The translations under genes were made by a program, and so were the position numbers. A DNA stretch of 64,000 nt from JAIRNF01 sp031551125 (GTDB lineage: Bacteria > Bacteroidota > Bacteroidia > Bacteroidales > UBA932), in the NCBI GenBank assembly GCA_031551125.1, contig JAVBOB010000002.1:62001-126000 (forward strand), written 5' to 3'. Every line of letters starts with the position of its first letter. Positions within the stretch are counted from its first letter, which is position 1. Below the pieces are notes generated by a model. The model did no database searches and was not told where the DNA came from. It saw only the letters and a program-made list of their open reading frames with translations. Shown piece after piece: positions 1-9,024 of the stretch.

Positions 1-1121
1 GGATAGTTTGCAATTATCTCAAGCATGGTATCGTTCAGCTTAGCTGTAGAAATTCGCTTCTTACGGTTCTCTGCTACTTTTATAGCTGCCTGCAGCACAT
101 CAAAAATACGTTGCTTGTTAACTACGGAAGTAAATATAATGGGCAGGTCGGTAAATGGAGCGATGCGTCGTTCAATGTTCTGCTTGTATTCCTTCATGGT
201 GTTGGTCTCTTTGTTAGCAACCAAATCCCACTTGTTAACCACCAGCACACAACCCTTCTTATTCTTTATAATAAGGTTGAAAATACTCAAGTCTTGTGCC
301 TCAACAGCCATTGTAGCATCAAGCATCAGAACACAAACATCAGAACTTTCAATAGCGCGAATAGAGCGCATGACAGAGTAAAACTCCAAATCTTCCTTTA
401 CCTTAGTACGCTTCCGAAGTCCGGCAGTATCAACCAAAAAGAAATCGAGACCGAACTTACTGTAGCGTGTTTCTATTGAATCACGGGTTGTTCCGGCAAC
501 AGGCGTTACAATATTACGTTCGCTACCTAACAGTGCGTTAGTAAGTGATGATTTACCAACATTGGGGCGTCCAACAATCGTAATACGGGGTATTTCGGGT
601 ATTTCTTCCTCCTCTTGCGGGTCATCTTTCTCAAAGCCGGCTACTAAATCGTCTAGTAGTTCACCTGTAAAACTTCCACTCATAGACGAAATACAGTAAG
701 GATCACCTAATCCTAATCCGTAAAAAACGTGAGAGTCGAATATACGATCGGCATTATCAACCTTGTTAACAACTAAAAAAACCTTCTTACCTGATTTGCG
801 AAGTAAAAGCGCCACCTCATCATCCAAGTCGGTTATACCGGTTACTACATCAACCATAAACAGAATAGCGTCAGCCTCTTCTATGGCTATAATAACCTGC
901 TTACGGATTTCTTCCTCAAATACATCATCCGTATTAATAGCGTATCCTCCGGTGTCTATCACCGAAAACTCTTTTCCATTCCAATCAGATGTTCCATAGT
1001 GACGGTCGCGGGTAACACCCTCCATCTCGTCAACTATGGCTTGGCGCATACCCACCAACCGGTTGAACAAGGTTGACTTTCCAACATTCGGGCGCCCTAC
1101 TATGGCTACTATATTGCTCAT
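1..1121 (-). CDS. der: Ribosome-associated GTPase Der (EngA), 3' end cut by window edge
   Basis: Der carries two GTPase domains and acts in maturation of the large ribosomal subunit. Translating the minus strand from the ATG at 1121 gives an open frame of about 373 codons running off the window. Both G1 loops read GRPNVGKS (residues 9-16 and about 184-191). The G3 motifs DTGG and DTAG and the NKVD/NKWD G4 motifs are also visible. Der is usually near 435 residues, so only the C-terminal KH-like domain is missing. It lies 103 bp downstream of era on the same strand, as in many Bacteroidetes. Confidence is high. Confidence 0.96.
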   Translation of the reverse strand, partial: MSNIVAIVGRPNVGKSTLFNRLVGMRQAIVDEMEGVTRDRHYGTSDWNGKEFSVIDTGGYAINTDDVFEEEIRKQVIIAIEEADAILFMVDVVTGITDLDDEVALLLRKSGKKVFLVVNKVDNADRIFDSHVFYGLGLGDPYCISSMSGSFTGELLDDLVAGFEKDDPQEEEEIPEIPRITIVGRPNVGKSSLTNALLGSERNIVTPVAGTTRDSIETRYSKFGLDFFLVDTAGLRKRTKVKEDLEFYSVMRSIRAIESSDVCVLMLDATMAVEAQDLSIFNLIIKNKKGCVLVVNKWDLVANKETNTMKEYKQNIERRIAPFTDLPIIFTSVVNKQRIFDVLQAAIKVAENRKKRISTAKLNDTMLEIIANY

Positions 1122-1130
1122 ATATCTGCT

Positions 1131-1222
1131 AATTTGGTATCACGTATCACGTATCATGTATCACGACAAAAATAAAAGACGACTGAGGTCGTGTGTCGTA
1201 CTACATGATACGTAATACCAAA
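1131..1222. repeat. Short tandem and inverted GTATCACG-type repeats between era and der
   Basis: The 103-bp gap holds three tandem variants of GTATCACGTATCAC followed by an inverted copy (ACATGATACGTAATAC) around 1200-1219, so the spacer can fold back on itself. A related GTATCGTG...GATACATGATACG stretch occurs at 46433-46462. No gene is seen. It is probably a dispersed non-coding repeat; any effect on der expression is unknown. Confidence 0.55.
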
Positions 1223-1224
1223 AA

Positions 1225-2106
1225 TTATTCTAAAATGTATCCAAAGCCCTTTAGCTCGCGCGGGCTATTGCGCCAATCAGGGTTTACCTTTACAAAGAGC
1301 TTGAGAAAAACTTTTCTATCAAAAAAGGCTTCCATCTCTTTGCGTGCTTCGGTTCCAACACGCTTTAACGACTTTCCGCCATGTCCAATAATTATCCCCT
1401 TTTGTGAGTCGCGTACAACATGAATGGTAGCGGATATACGGTGCATGTCCGGGTCTTCTCTAAACTCGTCAACGCTTATCTCTACGCTATACGGAATTTC
1501 TTTCTGGTAGTTCAACAGTATCTTTTCCCGTATAATCTCTGAGGCAAAGAAGCGAAGGTTTCTATCAGTCAGAGCATCCTTATCGTAGTAGGCAGGCCCT
1601 TCGGGAATAAGCTCCAGAATCTTTGCAAATAAGTTATCAAGGTTAAACCTTTCCTTTGCCGACACAGGAAATACTATTGCCTTAGGTAACCACTCCTGCC
1701 ATTGGGCTACCAATGCATCCAGCAAAGCAGGAATAGTCAGGTCTATCTTATTTATCACTAAAATAATAGGAACATCCAGCTTGTTTAGCCGCTCAATGTA
1801 CTCATTGTGCTTATCACCTTTCTCTACCGTATCGGTAACGTAGAGAATTACATCGGCATCGCCAATAGCCGTATGTACAAACTTCATCATCGATTCCTGA
1901 AGCTTATACTCAGGCTTTAGAATACCCGGCGTATCAGAATACACCAGCTGGTAATCGTCACCATTTACAATGCCCAAAATTCGATGGCGCGTGGTTTGTG
2001 ATTTGGCAGTAACAATAGATAGCTGCTCTCCCACCAGCGCATTCATCATCGTGGACTTTCCCACATTGGGATTCCCGATGATATTTATAAATCCTGATTT
2101 ATGCAT
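1225..2106 (-). CDS. era: GTPase Era
   Basis: Era is a KH-domain GTPase that binds the 3' end of 16S rRNA during small-subunit assembly. The 293-residue product has the G1 loop GNPNVGKS at 11-18, DTPG at 58-61, NKID at 119-122 and a C-terminal KH domain with the GxxG loop GHGG. Length matches the family (about 295-300). It sits between the rluB-like gene and der on the same strand, with 90- and 103-bp spacers, so the three may be cotranscribed for ribosome biogenesis. Nothing is unusual. Confidence 0.97.
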   Translation of the reverse strand: MHKSGFINIIGNPNVGKSTMMNALVGEQLSIVTAKSQTTRHRILGIVNGDDYQLVYSDTPGILKPEYKLQESMMKFVHTAIGDADVILYVTDTVEKGDKHNEYIERLNKLDVPIILVINKIDLTIPALLDALVAQWQEWLPKAIVFPVSAKERFNLDNLFAKILELIPEGPAYYDKDALTDRNLRFFASEIIREKILLNYQKEIPYSVEISVDEFREDPDMHRISATIHVVRDSQKGIIIGHGGKSLKRVGTEARKEMEAFFDRKVFLKLFVKVNPDWRNSPRELKGFGYILE

Positions 2107-2109
2107 GAT

Positions 2110-2192
2110 TTGACTATTTGTTGATTTGCTTACTTGTTGATTTGCTTATTCTCAACTATCAAATAAACATATCAACAAATAAACGAATCAAC
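2110..2192. repeat. TTGTTGATTTG direct and inverted repeats
   Basis: Between the rluB-like gene and era the sequence repeats TTGTTGATTTGCTTA-like units in one direction and then ATCAACAAATAAACG-like units in the other. This gives a low-complexity, AT-rich dyad of about 80 bp. It is not coding. It may form a weak hairpin between the two cistrons. Confidence 0.5.
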
Positions 2193-2196
2193 AATT

Positions 2197-3777
2197 TTAC
2201 TCGTATGAACCCATCTTTAGCGTACTAACCTCCTTATCGGTAAGGAAGCGGCATTCGCCACGCTTAAGGTTTTTCTTGGTTAGTCCGGCAAAGTAAACCC
2301 TGTCGAGCTTGCTAACCCGGTACCCCAAGTGTTCAAACATACGACGGATAATGCGGTTACGGCCCGAATGGATTTCTATACCAAAGCTGGTTTTGTCCTC
2401 TTCAATCATCTCAATAACATCGAAAAAGGACAGCCCATCTTCCAATTCCACACCGTCAGCCAAACGCTGCATATCGTTTTTGGTAAGCGGCTTATCAATT
2501 CCTACCTGATATATTTTTTTCTTGTTGTAGCTGGGGTGCGTAAGCTGTACGGTAAGATCACCATCATTGGTAAGCAGTAGCACACCGGTGGAGTTCTTGT
2601 CCAAACGGCCTACCGGATAAATTCGTGCGTCACAGTAGTTCTGGGCTATTTCCATCACTGTTTTATCAGCATGGGGGTCCTCCACCGTTGTAACATAACC
2701 TTTAGGCTTGTTCATCAGCAAGTACACCTTCTTTTCACCACGAAGCAGCTCCCCATTAAATTTTACCTCATCACCGGGTTTTACCTTTACACCCAGCTCG
2801 GTAACCACCTCTCCATTTACGCTCACTACGCCGGCCTTGATAAACACATCGGCCTCGCGACGCGAGCAAACTCCCGAGTTGGCAATATACTTGTTTAACC
2901 TAGTGTCGGATGATATTTTAATTTCTTCCGTTTGCCGTTCAGACAAGCTTCTTACACGACTTTTTCTTACGCGGCTATCTTCCGGCTCGTAGCTACTAAT
3001 GTAGCTGCGCTTAGCTGTGCTTTCCTCACCATCTTCACGAAATGAACGTTTAGGGCGTGCATCTTCGTCTGTAAAACGACGCTTAGGGCGCTCGTCATCT
3101 TCCCTACGGAATGAGCGCTTAGGTTTATCATCACCATAGCTACGCCTTGGCTTGTCGTCCCGGCTGCCATAGCTGCGCTTCGGCTTATCTTCTCTATCGC
3201 TGTAGCTACGCTTGGGTTTATCGTCGCCACTACCGTAGCTGCGTTTTGGTTTGTCATCGCCATAGCTACGCCTTGGTTTGTCGTCCCGGCTGCCATAGCT
3301 GCGTTTAGGCTTATCTTCTCTATCGCTATAGCTACGCTTAGGCTTATCGTCCCCACTACCGTAGCTGCGCTTGGGCTTATCATCACCATAGCTGCGTCTA
3401 GGTTTATCGTCTCGGCTGCCATAGCTACGTTTAGGTTTATCATCTCTATCGCTGTAGCTACGCTTGGGCTTATCGTCCCCACTACCGTAGCTGCGCTTGG
3501 GCTTATCATCCCTACTACCGTAGCTACGTTTGGGCTTATCGTCCCTGTCGCTATAGCTACGCTTAGGTTTGTCGTCCCTACTTCCGTAGCTGCGCTTTGG
3601 CTTATCTCCGCCTTCTGTTTCTTTCTTTTTGTACGTACGCTCGCCACCTTCATCACTGCGGTAGCTGCGCTTTGGTTTCTCTTCTGAGCTAAAGCTCCAT
3701 GGCTTGCTCTCTTTTCCGGCAGTACGGCCCTTGCCTGCCCCTTTGCGGTCACCTCTCGGCGCCTTTCTTTCTGTCAT
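2197..3777 (-). CDS. rluB: 23S rRNA pseudouridine synthase (RluB/RsuA family) with long KPKRSY-repeat N-terminus
   Basis: The C-terminal half is a normal RsuA/RluB-type pseudouridine synthase: an S4 RNA-binding domain at about 290-340 and a catalytic domain at about 345-520, with catalytic Asp393 in GRLDKNSTG. These enzymes isomerise uridine in rRNA. Residues 59-222 are extraordinary: about 14 imperfect copies of a 9-11-residue unit such as KPKRSYGSRDD, KPKRSYSDRDD or KPRRSYGDD, alternating basic and acidic residues. The extension is predicted to be disordered and probably binds RNA. The family core is about 240-300 aa; this protein is 526. A TACTTTTG promoter box lies just upstream of the ATG. 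The exact target uridine cannot be told from sequence. Confidence 0.9.
   Translation of the reverse strand: MTERKAPRGDRKGAGKGRTAGKESKPWSFSSEEKPKRSYRSDEGGERTYKKKETEGGDKPKRSYGSRDDKPKRSYSDRDDKPKRSYGSRDDKPKRSYGSGDDKPKRSYSDRDDKPKRSYGSRDDKPRRSYGDDKPKRSYGSGDDKPKRSYSDREDKPKRSYGSRDDKPRRSYGDDKPKRSYGSGDDKPKRSYSDREDKPKRSYGSRDDKPRRSYGDDKPKRSFRREDDERPKRRFTDEDARPKRSFREDGEESTAKRSYISSYEPEDSRVRKSRVRSLSERQTEEIKISSDTRLNKYIANSGVCSRREADVFIKAGVVSVNGEVVTELGVKVKPGDEVKFNGELLRGEKKVYLLMNKPKGYVTTVEDPHADKTVMEIAQNYCDARIYPVGRLDKNSTGVLLLTNDGDLTVQLTHPSYNKKKIYQVGIDKPLTKNDMQRLADGVELEDGLSFFDVIEMIEEDKTSFGIEIHSGRNRIIRRMFEHLGYRVSKLDRVYFAGLTKKNLKRGECRFLTDKEVSTLKMGSYE
3112..3603 (-). repeat. In-frame tandem repeat array inside the rluB-like gene
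   Basis: Roughly 27-33-bp units encode the KPKRSY[G/S]xxDD repeats. A higher-order unit of about 42 codons (YGSRDD, KPRRSYGDD, KPKRSYGSGDD, KPKRSYSDRED) occurs at least twice nearly unchanged, which suggests recent expansion by slippage or unequal recombination. Copy number probably varies between strains. Confidence 0.85.
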
Positions 3778-3797
3778 GATTCAAAAAATTTGGACTG

Positions 3798-3805
3798 CAA
3801 AAGTA
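3798..3805 (-). promoter_or_regulatory. Bacteroidetes -7 box (TACTTTTG) for the rluB-like gene
   Basis: On the minus strand TACTTTTG matches the Bacteroidetes -7 consensus TAnnTTTG, about 20 bp before the ATG at 3777. No clear TTTG -33 box is present at the usual spacing. Confidence 0.55.
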
Positions 3806-4019
3806 GCTTTCTTTTTTGATAATAAAGAATTTTTGTCCTTGTATGTAAAGGATTTATACAGCTTAAGCGTGTTAATAGTTTTCCATTTACTAAAGTTAAG
3901 CCATTTTTATCGCATTATTGCTCGTTTTTCATTCAAATAGCCTTTCTCTACCCTACATCCAAAACTTTTCCTATTTTTACACTCTGTAAAACTGAAAAGT
4001 TGAAAAGCCTTCTAACCTC

Positions 4020-5267
4020 ATGAAACAGCTAGCCCTACTACGGGAAAACTTCCGCATTTCGGTAGCATCCATAAAAACTAACATGCTGAGAACTACGCTC
4101 ACCGTGTTTATTATTGCTATAGGAATTATGGCGTTGGTAGGCATTCTTACCGCTATTGATTCGTTGAAAAGTTCTATCAGCAATACGTTTAGCGATATGG
4201 GCGCTAACACGTTTAGCATTCAGAGCTATGGTAGCAACTTTCAGGTGCTTAACAAGCGAGTGCGAAAGAAAAGCTACAGCTACATTACCTACCGTCAGGC
4301 TGAATCTTTTAAAGAACAGTATAGCATTTCGGCCAACGTTTCCATAGCAACATGGATTACCAGCACCGCTACGGTAAAAGCCAACGGTGCACAAACCAAC
4401 CCTAACGTATCTATAGAGGGTGGTGATGAAGGTTACCTTGTTGCCAATGGGTTAGAGCTGGACAAGGGTCGTCTTTTCTCAGACTTTGAGCTGGAAATTG
4501 GCGATAACGTTGCTGTAGTAGGAAGCGAGCTGGTAAGTAAGCTCTTCAAAGGGAAAAAGAGCGTATTGGGCGAATACGTAAACGTATCGGGCGCACGCTA
4601 CAAAATAATCGGTACGTTTAAATCTAAAGGTGGCGGATTTGGCAACAGCGTGGACAGGCGTGTAGTTATTCCGGTAAACAACGCCAGAGTAGTATTCTCC
4701 AAACCAAGTCAATCGTTCTACATTAACGTTACACCCGATAACCCTATGATAAGGGACGCTGCCGTTAGCGAAGCCGAAGGACTGTTTAGGCAAGTACGGC
4801 GGGTAAATCCGGCCGATGAATCAGACTTTAACATTGAAGAAAGTGACAGCATTGCCAAAATGATGCTTGAGCAGCTGGGCGCAGCCAACTGGGCTGCCGG
4901 ATTTATCTCATTCATCACTCTACTGGGTGCAGCCATTGGTCTTATGAACATAATGCTGGTAGCAGTAAATGAGCGAACCCGAGAGATTGGAACACGTAAA
5001 GCAATAGGGGCAACATCGGCTACCATTAAGCAGCAATTTCTATTTGAATCCATCCTCATTGGCCAAATAGGTGGATTGTTGGGTATTGTACTGGGTATTT
5101 TTATCGGAAATCTTCTCCCTCTCCTTGCCGGTGGCAGCTTCACCATTCCTTGGCTGTGGATGATAGTTGGCGTTACCGTATGTTTCCTCGTAAGCGTAGC
5201 TTCCGGCTATATTCCGGCAGTAAAAGCCTCTAAGCTAGACCCGATTGAGGCGCTTAGGTATGAGTAG
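4020..5267 (+). CDS. ABC transporter permease, MacB/FtsX type
   Basis: The 415-residue inner-membrane protein has the MacB-like layout: one N-terminal membrane helix (about 22-45), a large periplasmic MacB_PCD domain (about 50-270), then three C-terminal helices forming the FtsX domain. The conserved stretch NIMLVAVNERTREIGTRKAIG, just before the second FtsX helix, is typical. Such permeases pair with an ATPase and move lipoproteins, peptides or other export substrates by mechanotransmission. No ATPase gene is adjacent here, so the partner must lie elsewhere. The substrate is unknown. Confidence 0.9.
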   Translation: MKQLALLRENFRISVASIKTNMLRTTLTVFIIAIGIMALVGILTAIDSLKSSISNTFSDMGANTFSIQSYGSNFQVLNKRVRKKSYSYITYRQAESFKEQYSISANVSIATWITSTATVKANGAQTNPNVSIEGGDEGYLVANGLELDKGRLFSDFELEIGDNVAVVGSELVSKLFKGKKSVLGEYVNVSGARYKIIGTFKSKGGGFGNSVDRRVVIPVNNARVVFSKPSQSFYINVTPDNPMIRDAAVSEAEGLFRQVRRVNPADESDFNIEESDSIAKMMLEQLGAANWAAGFISFITLLGAAIGLMNIMLVAVNERTREIGTRKAIGATSATIKQQFLFESILIGQIGGLLGIVLGIFIGNLLPLLAGGSFTIPWLWMIVGVTVCFLVSVASGYIPAVKASKLDPIEALRYE

Positions 5268-5332
5268 CAGGGCTCTCTTCGCTAAAGAAAGCTATAAACC
5301 ATCAAAACAAAAATACTTCTGTTATCTTTGCA

Positions 5333-5340
5333 GGATAAGA
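5333..5340 (+). promoter_or_regulatory. Bacteroidetes -7 box (TATCTTTG) for the DUF4831 gene
   Basis: TATCTTTG fits TAnnTTTG and lies 27 bp before the ATG at 5368. The -33 element is not recognisable. Confidence 0.55.
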
Positions 5341-5367
5341 TTAAGCTATTAACTAAGCTCTTGAACT

Positions 5368-6438
5368 ATGAAAAGAATAGTAACCTTAGCTTTGCTGTGT
5401 GCATTTGGTTTTTCCGCACAAGCACAGGTAACCCAACTCAAGGATGGGGCTCAACCTACTCCCGGAACTGTTGTTTACTCGCTGCCGCGCACTGTTGTTA
5501 AGCTGAAAATAGAGGTAGTGAAAGAAAGCTACGTTGAAGGACCTTACTCGCAATATGCACAGAAGTACCTTTCAATTGATACTCCGAGAAAGTCCCCTAA
5601 AAGCTACACTATTCAAGCCATCAGCCTGATGACTTATCAGGAAGCAGACCCCTCACAAACATACATGCTAAACGTTGGTTCGTTGAAAAATGCCCGTACC
5701 AACTTCCTTGCATTCTCAGAGCAAGGTCTTGTACTTCCATCGGGATATGAGGCTCCTCGATACGGGCAGGCTCGCTTTTCCGTAACCCCTCAGGCGGCAC
5801 AAAATTTTTATACCATGGGCGTTGAACCCAACTTTGCCAGCGAAGCTACCACTTACTTCAACACGGTAAAAACCGATACGGGCTTTGTTCGCGTTCCCGT
5901 TCAACGTTCTCAGACGGTTGAAAAAAATACGGAACGTAAAGCCGAAGAAGCCGCAAACTTTATTTTCAACCTTCGTAAAAAACGCGCGGATTTAATTACC
6001 GGAGATTCAGACAATATCCCTACCGGCGAAGGCTTGCGTGCTGCCATTGAGGAAAGCCGTAGATTGGAAGAAGAATACCTGTCGCTATTCATCGGTAAAT
6101 CATACAGCGGAACAGAAACCTACTATGTAGATGTAGTACCCGATGCTGCGCAAAGCAAACCGTCATACATTGCATTCCGCTTCTCCGAAACACAAGGCGT
6201 ACTTCCTTCTACCAATGTAGCAGGGAGGCCTATCATGCTGGAGCTGCAGCCCGAAAAAGGTGGAGCAACAGGCGATATTGCTAAAGACGATGGGAAAACG
6301 CCCTACATATACTACCGTGTTCCGCAAATGGTACAGGCTCGCTTAATTGACGGACAACAAACGCTTATTCAAGATCGTTTTGCCGTATCTCAGCTGGGAC
6401 GTATGCTATCTGTTCCCGCAGAAGCAGCAATGAGGTAG
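5368..6438 (+). CDS. DUF4831 family secreted protein
   Basis: The 356-residue protein starts with a signal peptide (MKRIVTLALLCAFGFSAQAQ), so it is exported. The body matches what I recall of the Bacteroidetes DUF4831 family: opening GTVVYSLPRTVVKLKIEV, a middle FNLRKKRADLITGDSDNIPTG segment and a C-terminal YYRVPQMVQARL segment. The function of this family is not known to me. It sits upstream of lepB on the same strand, separated by an inverted-repeat element that overlaps its stop codon. Family call is good; no function is inferred. Confidence 0.8.
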   Translation: MKRIVTLALLCAFGFSAQAQVTQLKDGAQPTPGTVVYSLPRTVVKLKIEVVKESYVEGPYSQYAQKYLSIDTPRKSPKSYTIQAISLMTYQEADPSQTYMLNVGSLKNARTNFLAFSEQGLVLPSGYEAPRYGQARFSVTPQAAQNFYTMGVEPNFASEATTYFNTVKTDTGFVRVPVQRSQTVEKNTERKAEEAANFIFNLRKKRADLITGDSDNIPTGEGLRAAIEESRRLEEEYLSLFIGKSYSGTETYYVDVVPDAAQSKPSYIAFRFSETQGVLPSTNVAGRPIMLELQPEKGGATGDIAKDDGKTPYIYYRVPQMVQARLIDGQQTLIQDRFAVSQLGRMLSVPAEAAMR

Positions 6439-6601
6439 GCCTAACCCCTAGCCCCTATCCTTTAGAGAGGGGAAGTAATTCAGCGCAACAAGAGAAGCAT
6501 AAATGCTCTCAAAATGAAAACAAGAATAGAAATCATAATAACCTAAAAACGCTCGAACTCTCTTCCCCTCTCCTTTGGGAGAGGGGCTAGGGGTGAGGCC
6601 T
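6437..6601. repeat. Inverted-repeat-bounded element (about 165 bp) between DUF4831 and lepB
   Basis: Two arms of about 39 bp (6437-6475 and 6562-6601) are near-perfect reverse complements of the type AGGCCTAACCCCTAGCCCC ... ending GAGGGGAAG. They enclose about 86 bp of AT-rich DNA without a gene. The left arm begins inside the TAG stop of the upstream gene. Single-arm relatives lie at 19815-19846 and 28204-28241. It looks like a MITE-like or REP-type dispersed element. Confidence 0.7.
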
Positions 6602-6612
6602 AATCTTTCAGC

Positions 6613-7956
6613 ATGAATAGCATACGAAAAATTTTCTCCAACAAGTGGGTTAAATTCGGTATTGTAGCCTTTATATATCTTCTTTTTGTAATTTGGATCG
6701 GGAACTACTGGTTACTGCTAGGGTTGGCCATTGTATATGATCTGTACATCAGCAAAAAGGTGAAATGGGCGTTTTGGAAAAAACGCTATAAAGAAGGAGA
6801 GAAACGAAGCTCATTCCGCGATTGGATTGATGCTGCTATTTTCGCCATCATTGCAGCCGTTATTATTCGTATGTTCTTCGTTGAAGCCTACGTTATTCCG
6901 TCAGGCTCAATGGAAAGAAGCCTACTTATTGGCGACTACCTGTTTGTTAGCAAAACCGCTTACGGGCCTAAAATGCCCAACACGCCAATATCATTTCCTT
7001 TAGTACACAATACGCTTCCTTTATCTACCGCCAAATCATTTGTTGAGTGGGTTAAGTGGCCGTATAAACGGTTAGCCGGTTTTGGCCCAGTACAGCGAAA
7101 TGATGTGGTGGTGTTTAACTTTCCGCATGGGGACACCGTAATAGCCAGCAAGCCTAACGAAGATTACTACTACTACGCGCGAGCATACGGACGAGATGCT
7201 GTAAAGCAAAAATTTGAGCTCATAACCCGCCCCGTTGACAAGGAAGATAACTACGTAAAACGTTGTGTAGCCATTGCCGGAGATACGCTAACTATTGTGC
7301 ATGGTGATGTACTCGTAAACGGCCAGGCGCAAGTTGTTATTCCGCATAAACAGTATCGGTACACTGTTGCCACCAATGGAACACAAATTAATCCGAAGGA
7401 GCTTGAGAAAATGGATATTTCTTTGGCAGATTGTATGTTCGACCCACAATCGCTATCATACTCCATGCCGTTAACAGAAGCCAACGTAAAAACGCTTGAA
7501 GGATTTGCTAATGTTAAGTCTGTTAGCCGTGAAGATAATACCGAAGCTTCCGCTATGCAAGCCTTGCTAATATTTCCATTTAGCGAGAAATACCCATGGA
7601 CAGAAGACAACTTTGGCCCATTATGGGTTCCTAAGAAGGGTGCAACAGCTGCGCTAACACCGGATAACCTACCGCTATACCGCCGTATTATTGAGGTATA
7701 TGAGAAGAATAAGCTGGAGCTGAAAGACGGTGAAATTTTCATTAACGATGTACTAGCCCACAGCTATACGTTTAAAATGGACTACTACTTTATGATGGGT
7801 GATAACCGTCACAACTCACTGGATTCACGTTACTGGGGCTTTGTTCCAGAAGACCATGTGGTTGGTAAAGCTTGGCTTGTTTGGTTCTCTTCCGACCCTA
7901 ATAAGTCTTTTCCGAAGAATATTCGCTGGAGCAGAATGTTTAGAACTGTAAAGTAA
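6613..7956 (+). CDS. lepB: Signal peptidase I
   Basis: This membrane serine protease removes signal peptides from secreted proteins. The 447-residue protein has N-terminal membrane helices at about 13-45 and 70-90. The catalytic Ser99 lies in IPSGSM, and the general base Lys216 in NYVKRCVAIAGD. The C-terminal box GDNRHNSLDSRYWG is also present. It is longer than the E. coli enzyme (324 aa) because of an insert between the catalytic Lys region and the GDNR box (about 230-385), a length common in Bacteroidetes. A strong terminator follows. Confidence 0.95.
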   Translation: MNSIRKIFSNKWVKFGIVAFIYLLFVIWIGNYWLLLGLAIVYDLYISKKVKWAFWKKRYKEGEKRSSFRDWIDAAIFAIIAAVIIRMFFVEAYVIPSGSMERSLLIGDYLFVSKTAYGPKMPNTPISFPLVHNTLPLSTAKSFVEWVKWPYKRLAGFGPVQRNDVVVFNFPHGDTVIASKPNEDYYYYARAYGRDAVKQKFELITRPVDKEDNYVKRCVAIAGDTLTIVHGDVLVNGQAQVVIPHKQYRYTVATNGTQINPKELEKMDISLADCMFDPQSLSYSMPLTEANVKTLEGFANVKSVSREDNTEASAMQALLIFPFSEKYPWTEDNFGPLWVPKKGATAALTPDNLPLYRRIIEVYEKNKLELKDGEIFINDVLAHSYTFKMDYYFMMGDNRHNSLDSRYWGFVPEDHVVGKAWLVWFSSDPNKSFPKNIRWSRMFRTVK

Positions 7957-7986
7957 AGCACTTCAAATATAAGAACTACTACCAAT

Positions 7987-8028
7987 AAAGAAGAAGGGTT
8001 GACATGTGGTCAACCCTTCTTCTTTTTT
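7987..8028 (+). terminator. Intrinsic terminator after lepB
   Basis: A perfect 17-bp stem (AAAGAAGAAGGGTTGAC and its complement) with a 5-nt ATGTG loop is followed by a T run. It ends the lepB transcript. Confidence 0.9.
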
Positions 8029-8077
8029 CATAATATTGCTTTATACGAATTATTAGACCTCTAATGACAAATATTGG

Positions 8078-8824
8078 TTAGAAAGTACGAATGGCGCGAA
8101 CCCTGCCTATCAAAATTTTAGTTCCGTAATCTCTCTGTCCATTACTTATGTTCAGGTCAAACATGCCACTCTTTGAAATCTCGGTCGAACTCATGTACCA
8201 CGGAAATTTTTTAGTATCAATTGCAGTTCCCCCTGCAGAAGTCAACTGTTGGTTAAACTTTGCCTGAGCATTTTGAACTTCTGCCGAATTGTAATCGGTC
8301 ATTGCAGCATCTGGGTGTATCCAGTATTCGTCCTTATAATTCTTTCCACTAAATCCGGCGAATAAAACTTTCATTTCAGTAATCGATGGCAAGTACCAAA
8401 GATCCTGCTCCGGATTATAATCGCTTGTTTTGCCGTTCATCATGTTTATCACCCAATAGAAACAGGGAAAATCACTCCAAGACTCAGCATGAGATGAGAT
8501 ATAGGTAGATACGGCCGATGTATTGGCTTTACCATCGCTCTCGCTTGAAGCGCCAACTTGTATATCGGGGCCCCAAATCACTCCATATTCTCCATTGCCC
8601 CGGTCCATATTTTCTTCTTTGAGACTCACTATCTTTCCATGCAAACTTCGGCCTTCAACCGGATTATCAAGCCAAAATACTACACCGATTGGAGCAGTAG
8701 CATTGGGGTAGGGATCACCTAAAGCATACCCGTCCGGACCTGAATCATCCTTTGAACAACCCATAAAAAGAGTTGCAAGCAGCAACACAGAAAAAGTGAT
8801 TGAGAAATGTCTTTTTGTTTTCAT
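8078..8824 (-). CDS. Secreted lipoprotein, DUF1566/Fib_succ_major-like surface protein
   Basis: The start at 8824 gives MKTKRHFSITFSVLLLATL with a lipobox ending at the Cys of FMGCSKD, so this is a lipoprotein of about 248 aa. The body, with GVVFWLDN, EDGMRG-like glycine and tryptophan positions, and LWYLPSITEMKVLF, resembles DUF1566 (Lcl C-terminal/Fib_succ_major-like) domains of Bacteroidetes surface proteins. An upstream TTG-type start at 8872 would put extra residues before the signal peptide and is disfavoured. The function is unknown. Confidence 0.7.
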   Translation of the reverse strand: MKTKRHFSITFSVLLLATLFMGCSKDDSGPDGYALGDPYPNATAPIGVVFWLDNPVEGRSLHGKIVSLKEENMDRGNGEYGVIWGPDIQVGASSESDGKANTSAVSTYISSHAESWSDFPCFYWVINMMNGKTSDYNPEQDLWYLPSITEMKVLFAGFSGKNYKDEYWIHPDAAMTDYNSAEVQNAQAKFNQQLTSAGGTAIDTKKFPWYMSSTEISKSGMFDLNISNGQRDYGTKILIGRVRAIRTF

Positions 8825-9024
8825 GATGTCATTTATATGAAGGTGTAATTTGTCCAACAAACAGTATAGCATACTGCTTTTTAATTATATACATTTATAA
8901 AAGTTTGATATCTATGAGGGTATGTGTTGTAAATATACGAATTATTATTCAATTAATTTCAGGTATTACTTTCAATCGGCGCTTACCCGAATACCCGAGC
9001 AGACAGGGAACATGCGACGTATTT

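Noticed and set aside
3112..3603. Regularly spaced repeats resembling a CRISPR array
   Set aside because: The repeats are in frame inside a coding gene, have no unique spacers and encode charged peptide units.
2967..3752. Long open frame overlapping the rluB-like gene on the same strand in another frame
   Set aside because: It is a shadow of the repeat array; composition (Ala/Ser/Thr repeats) follows from reading the KPKRSY repeats out of frame.
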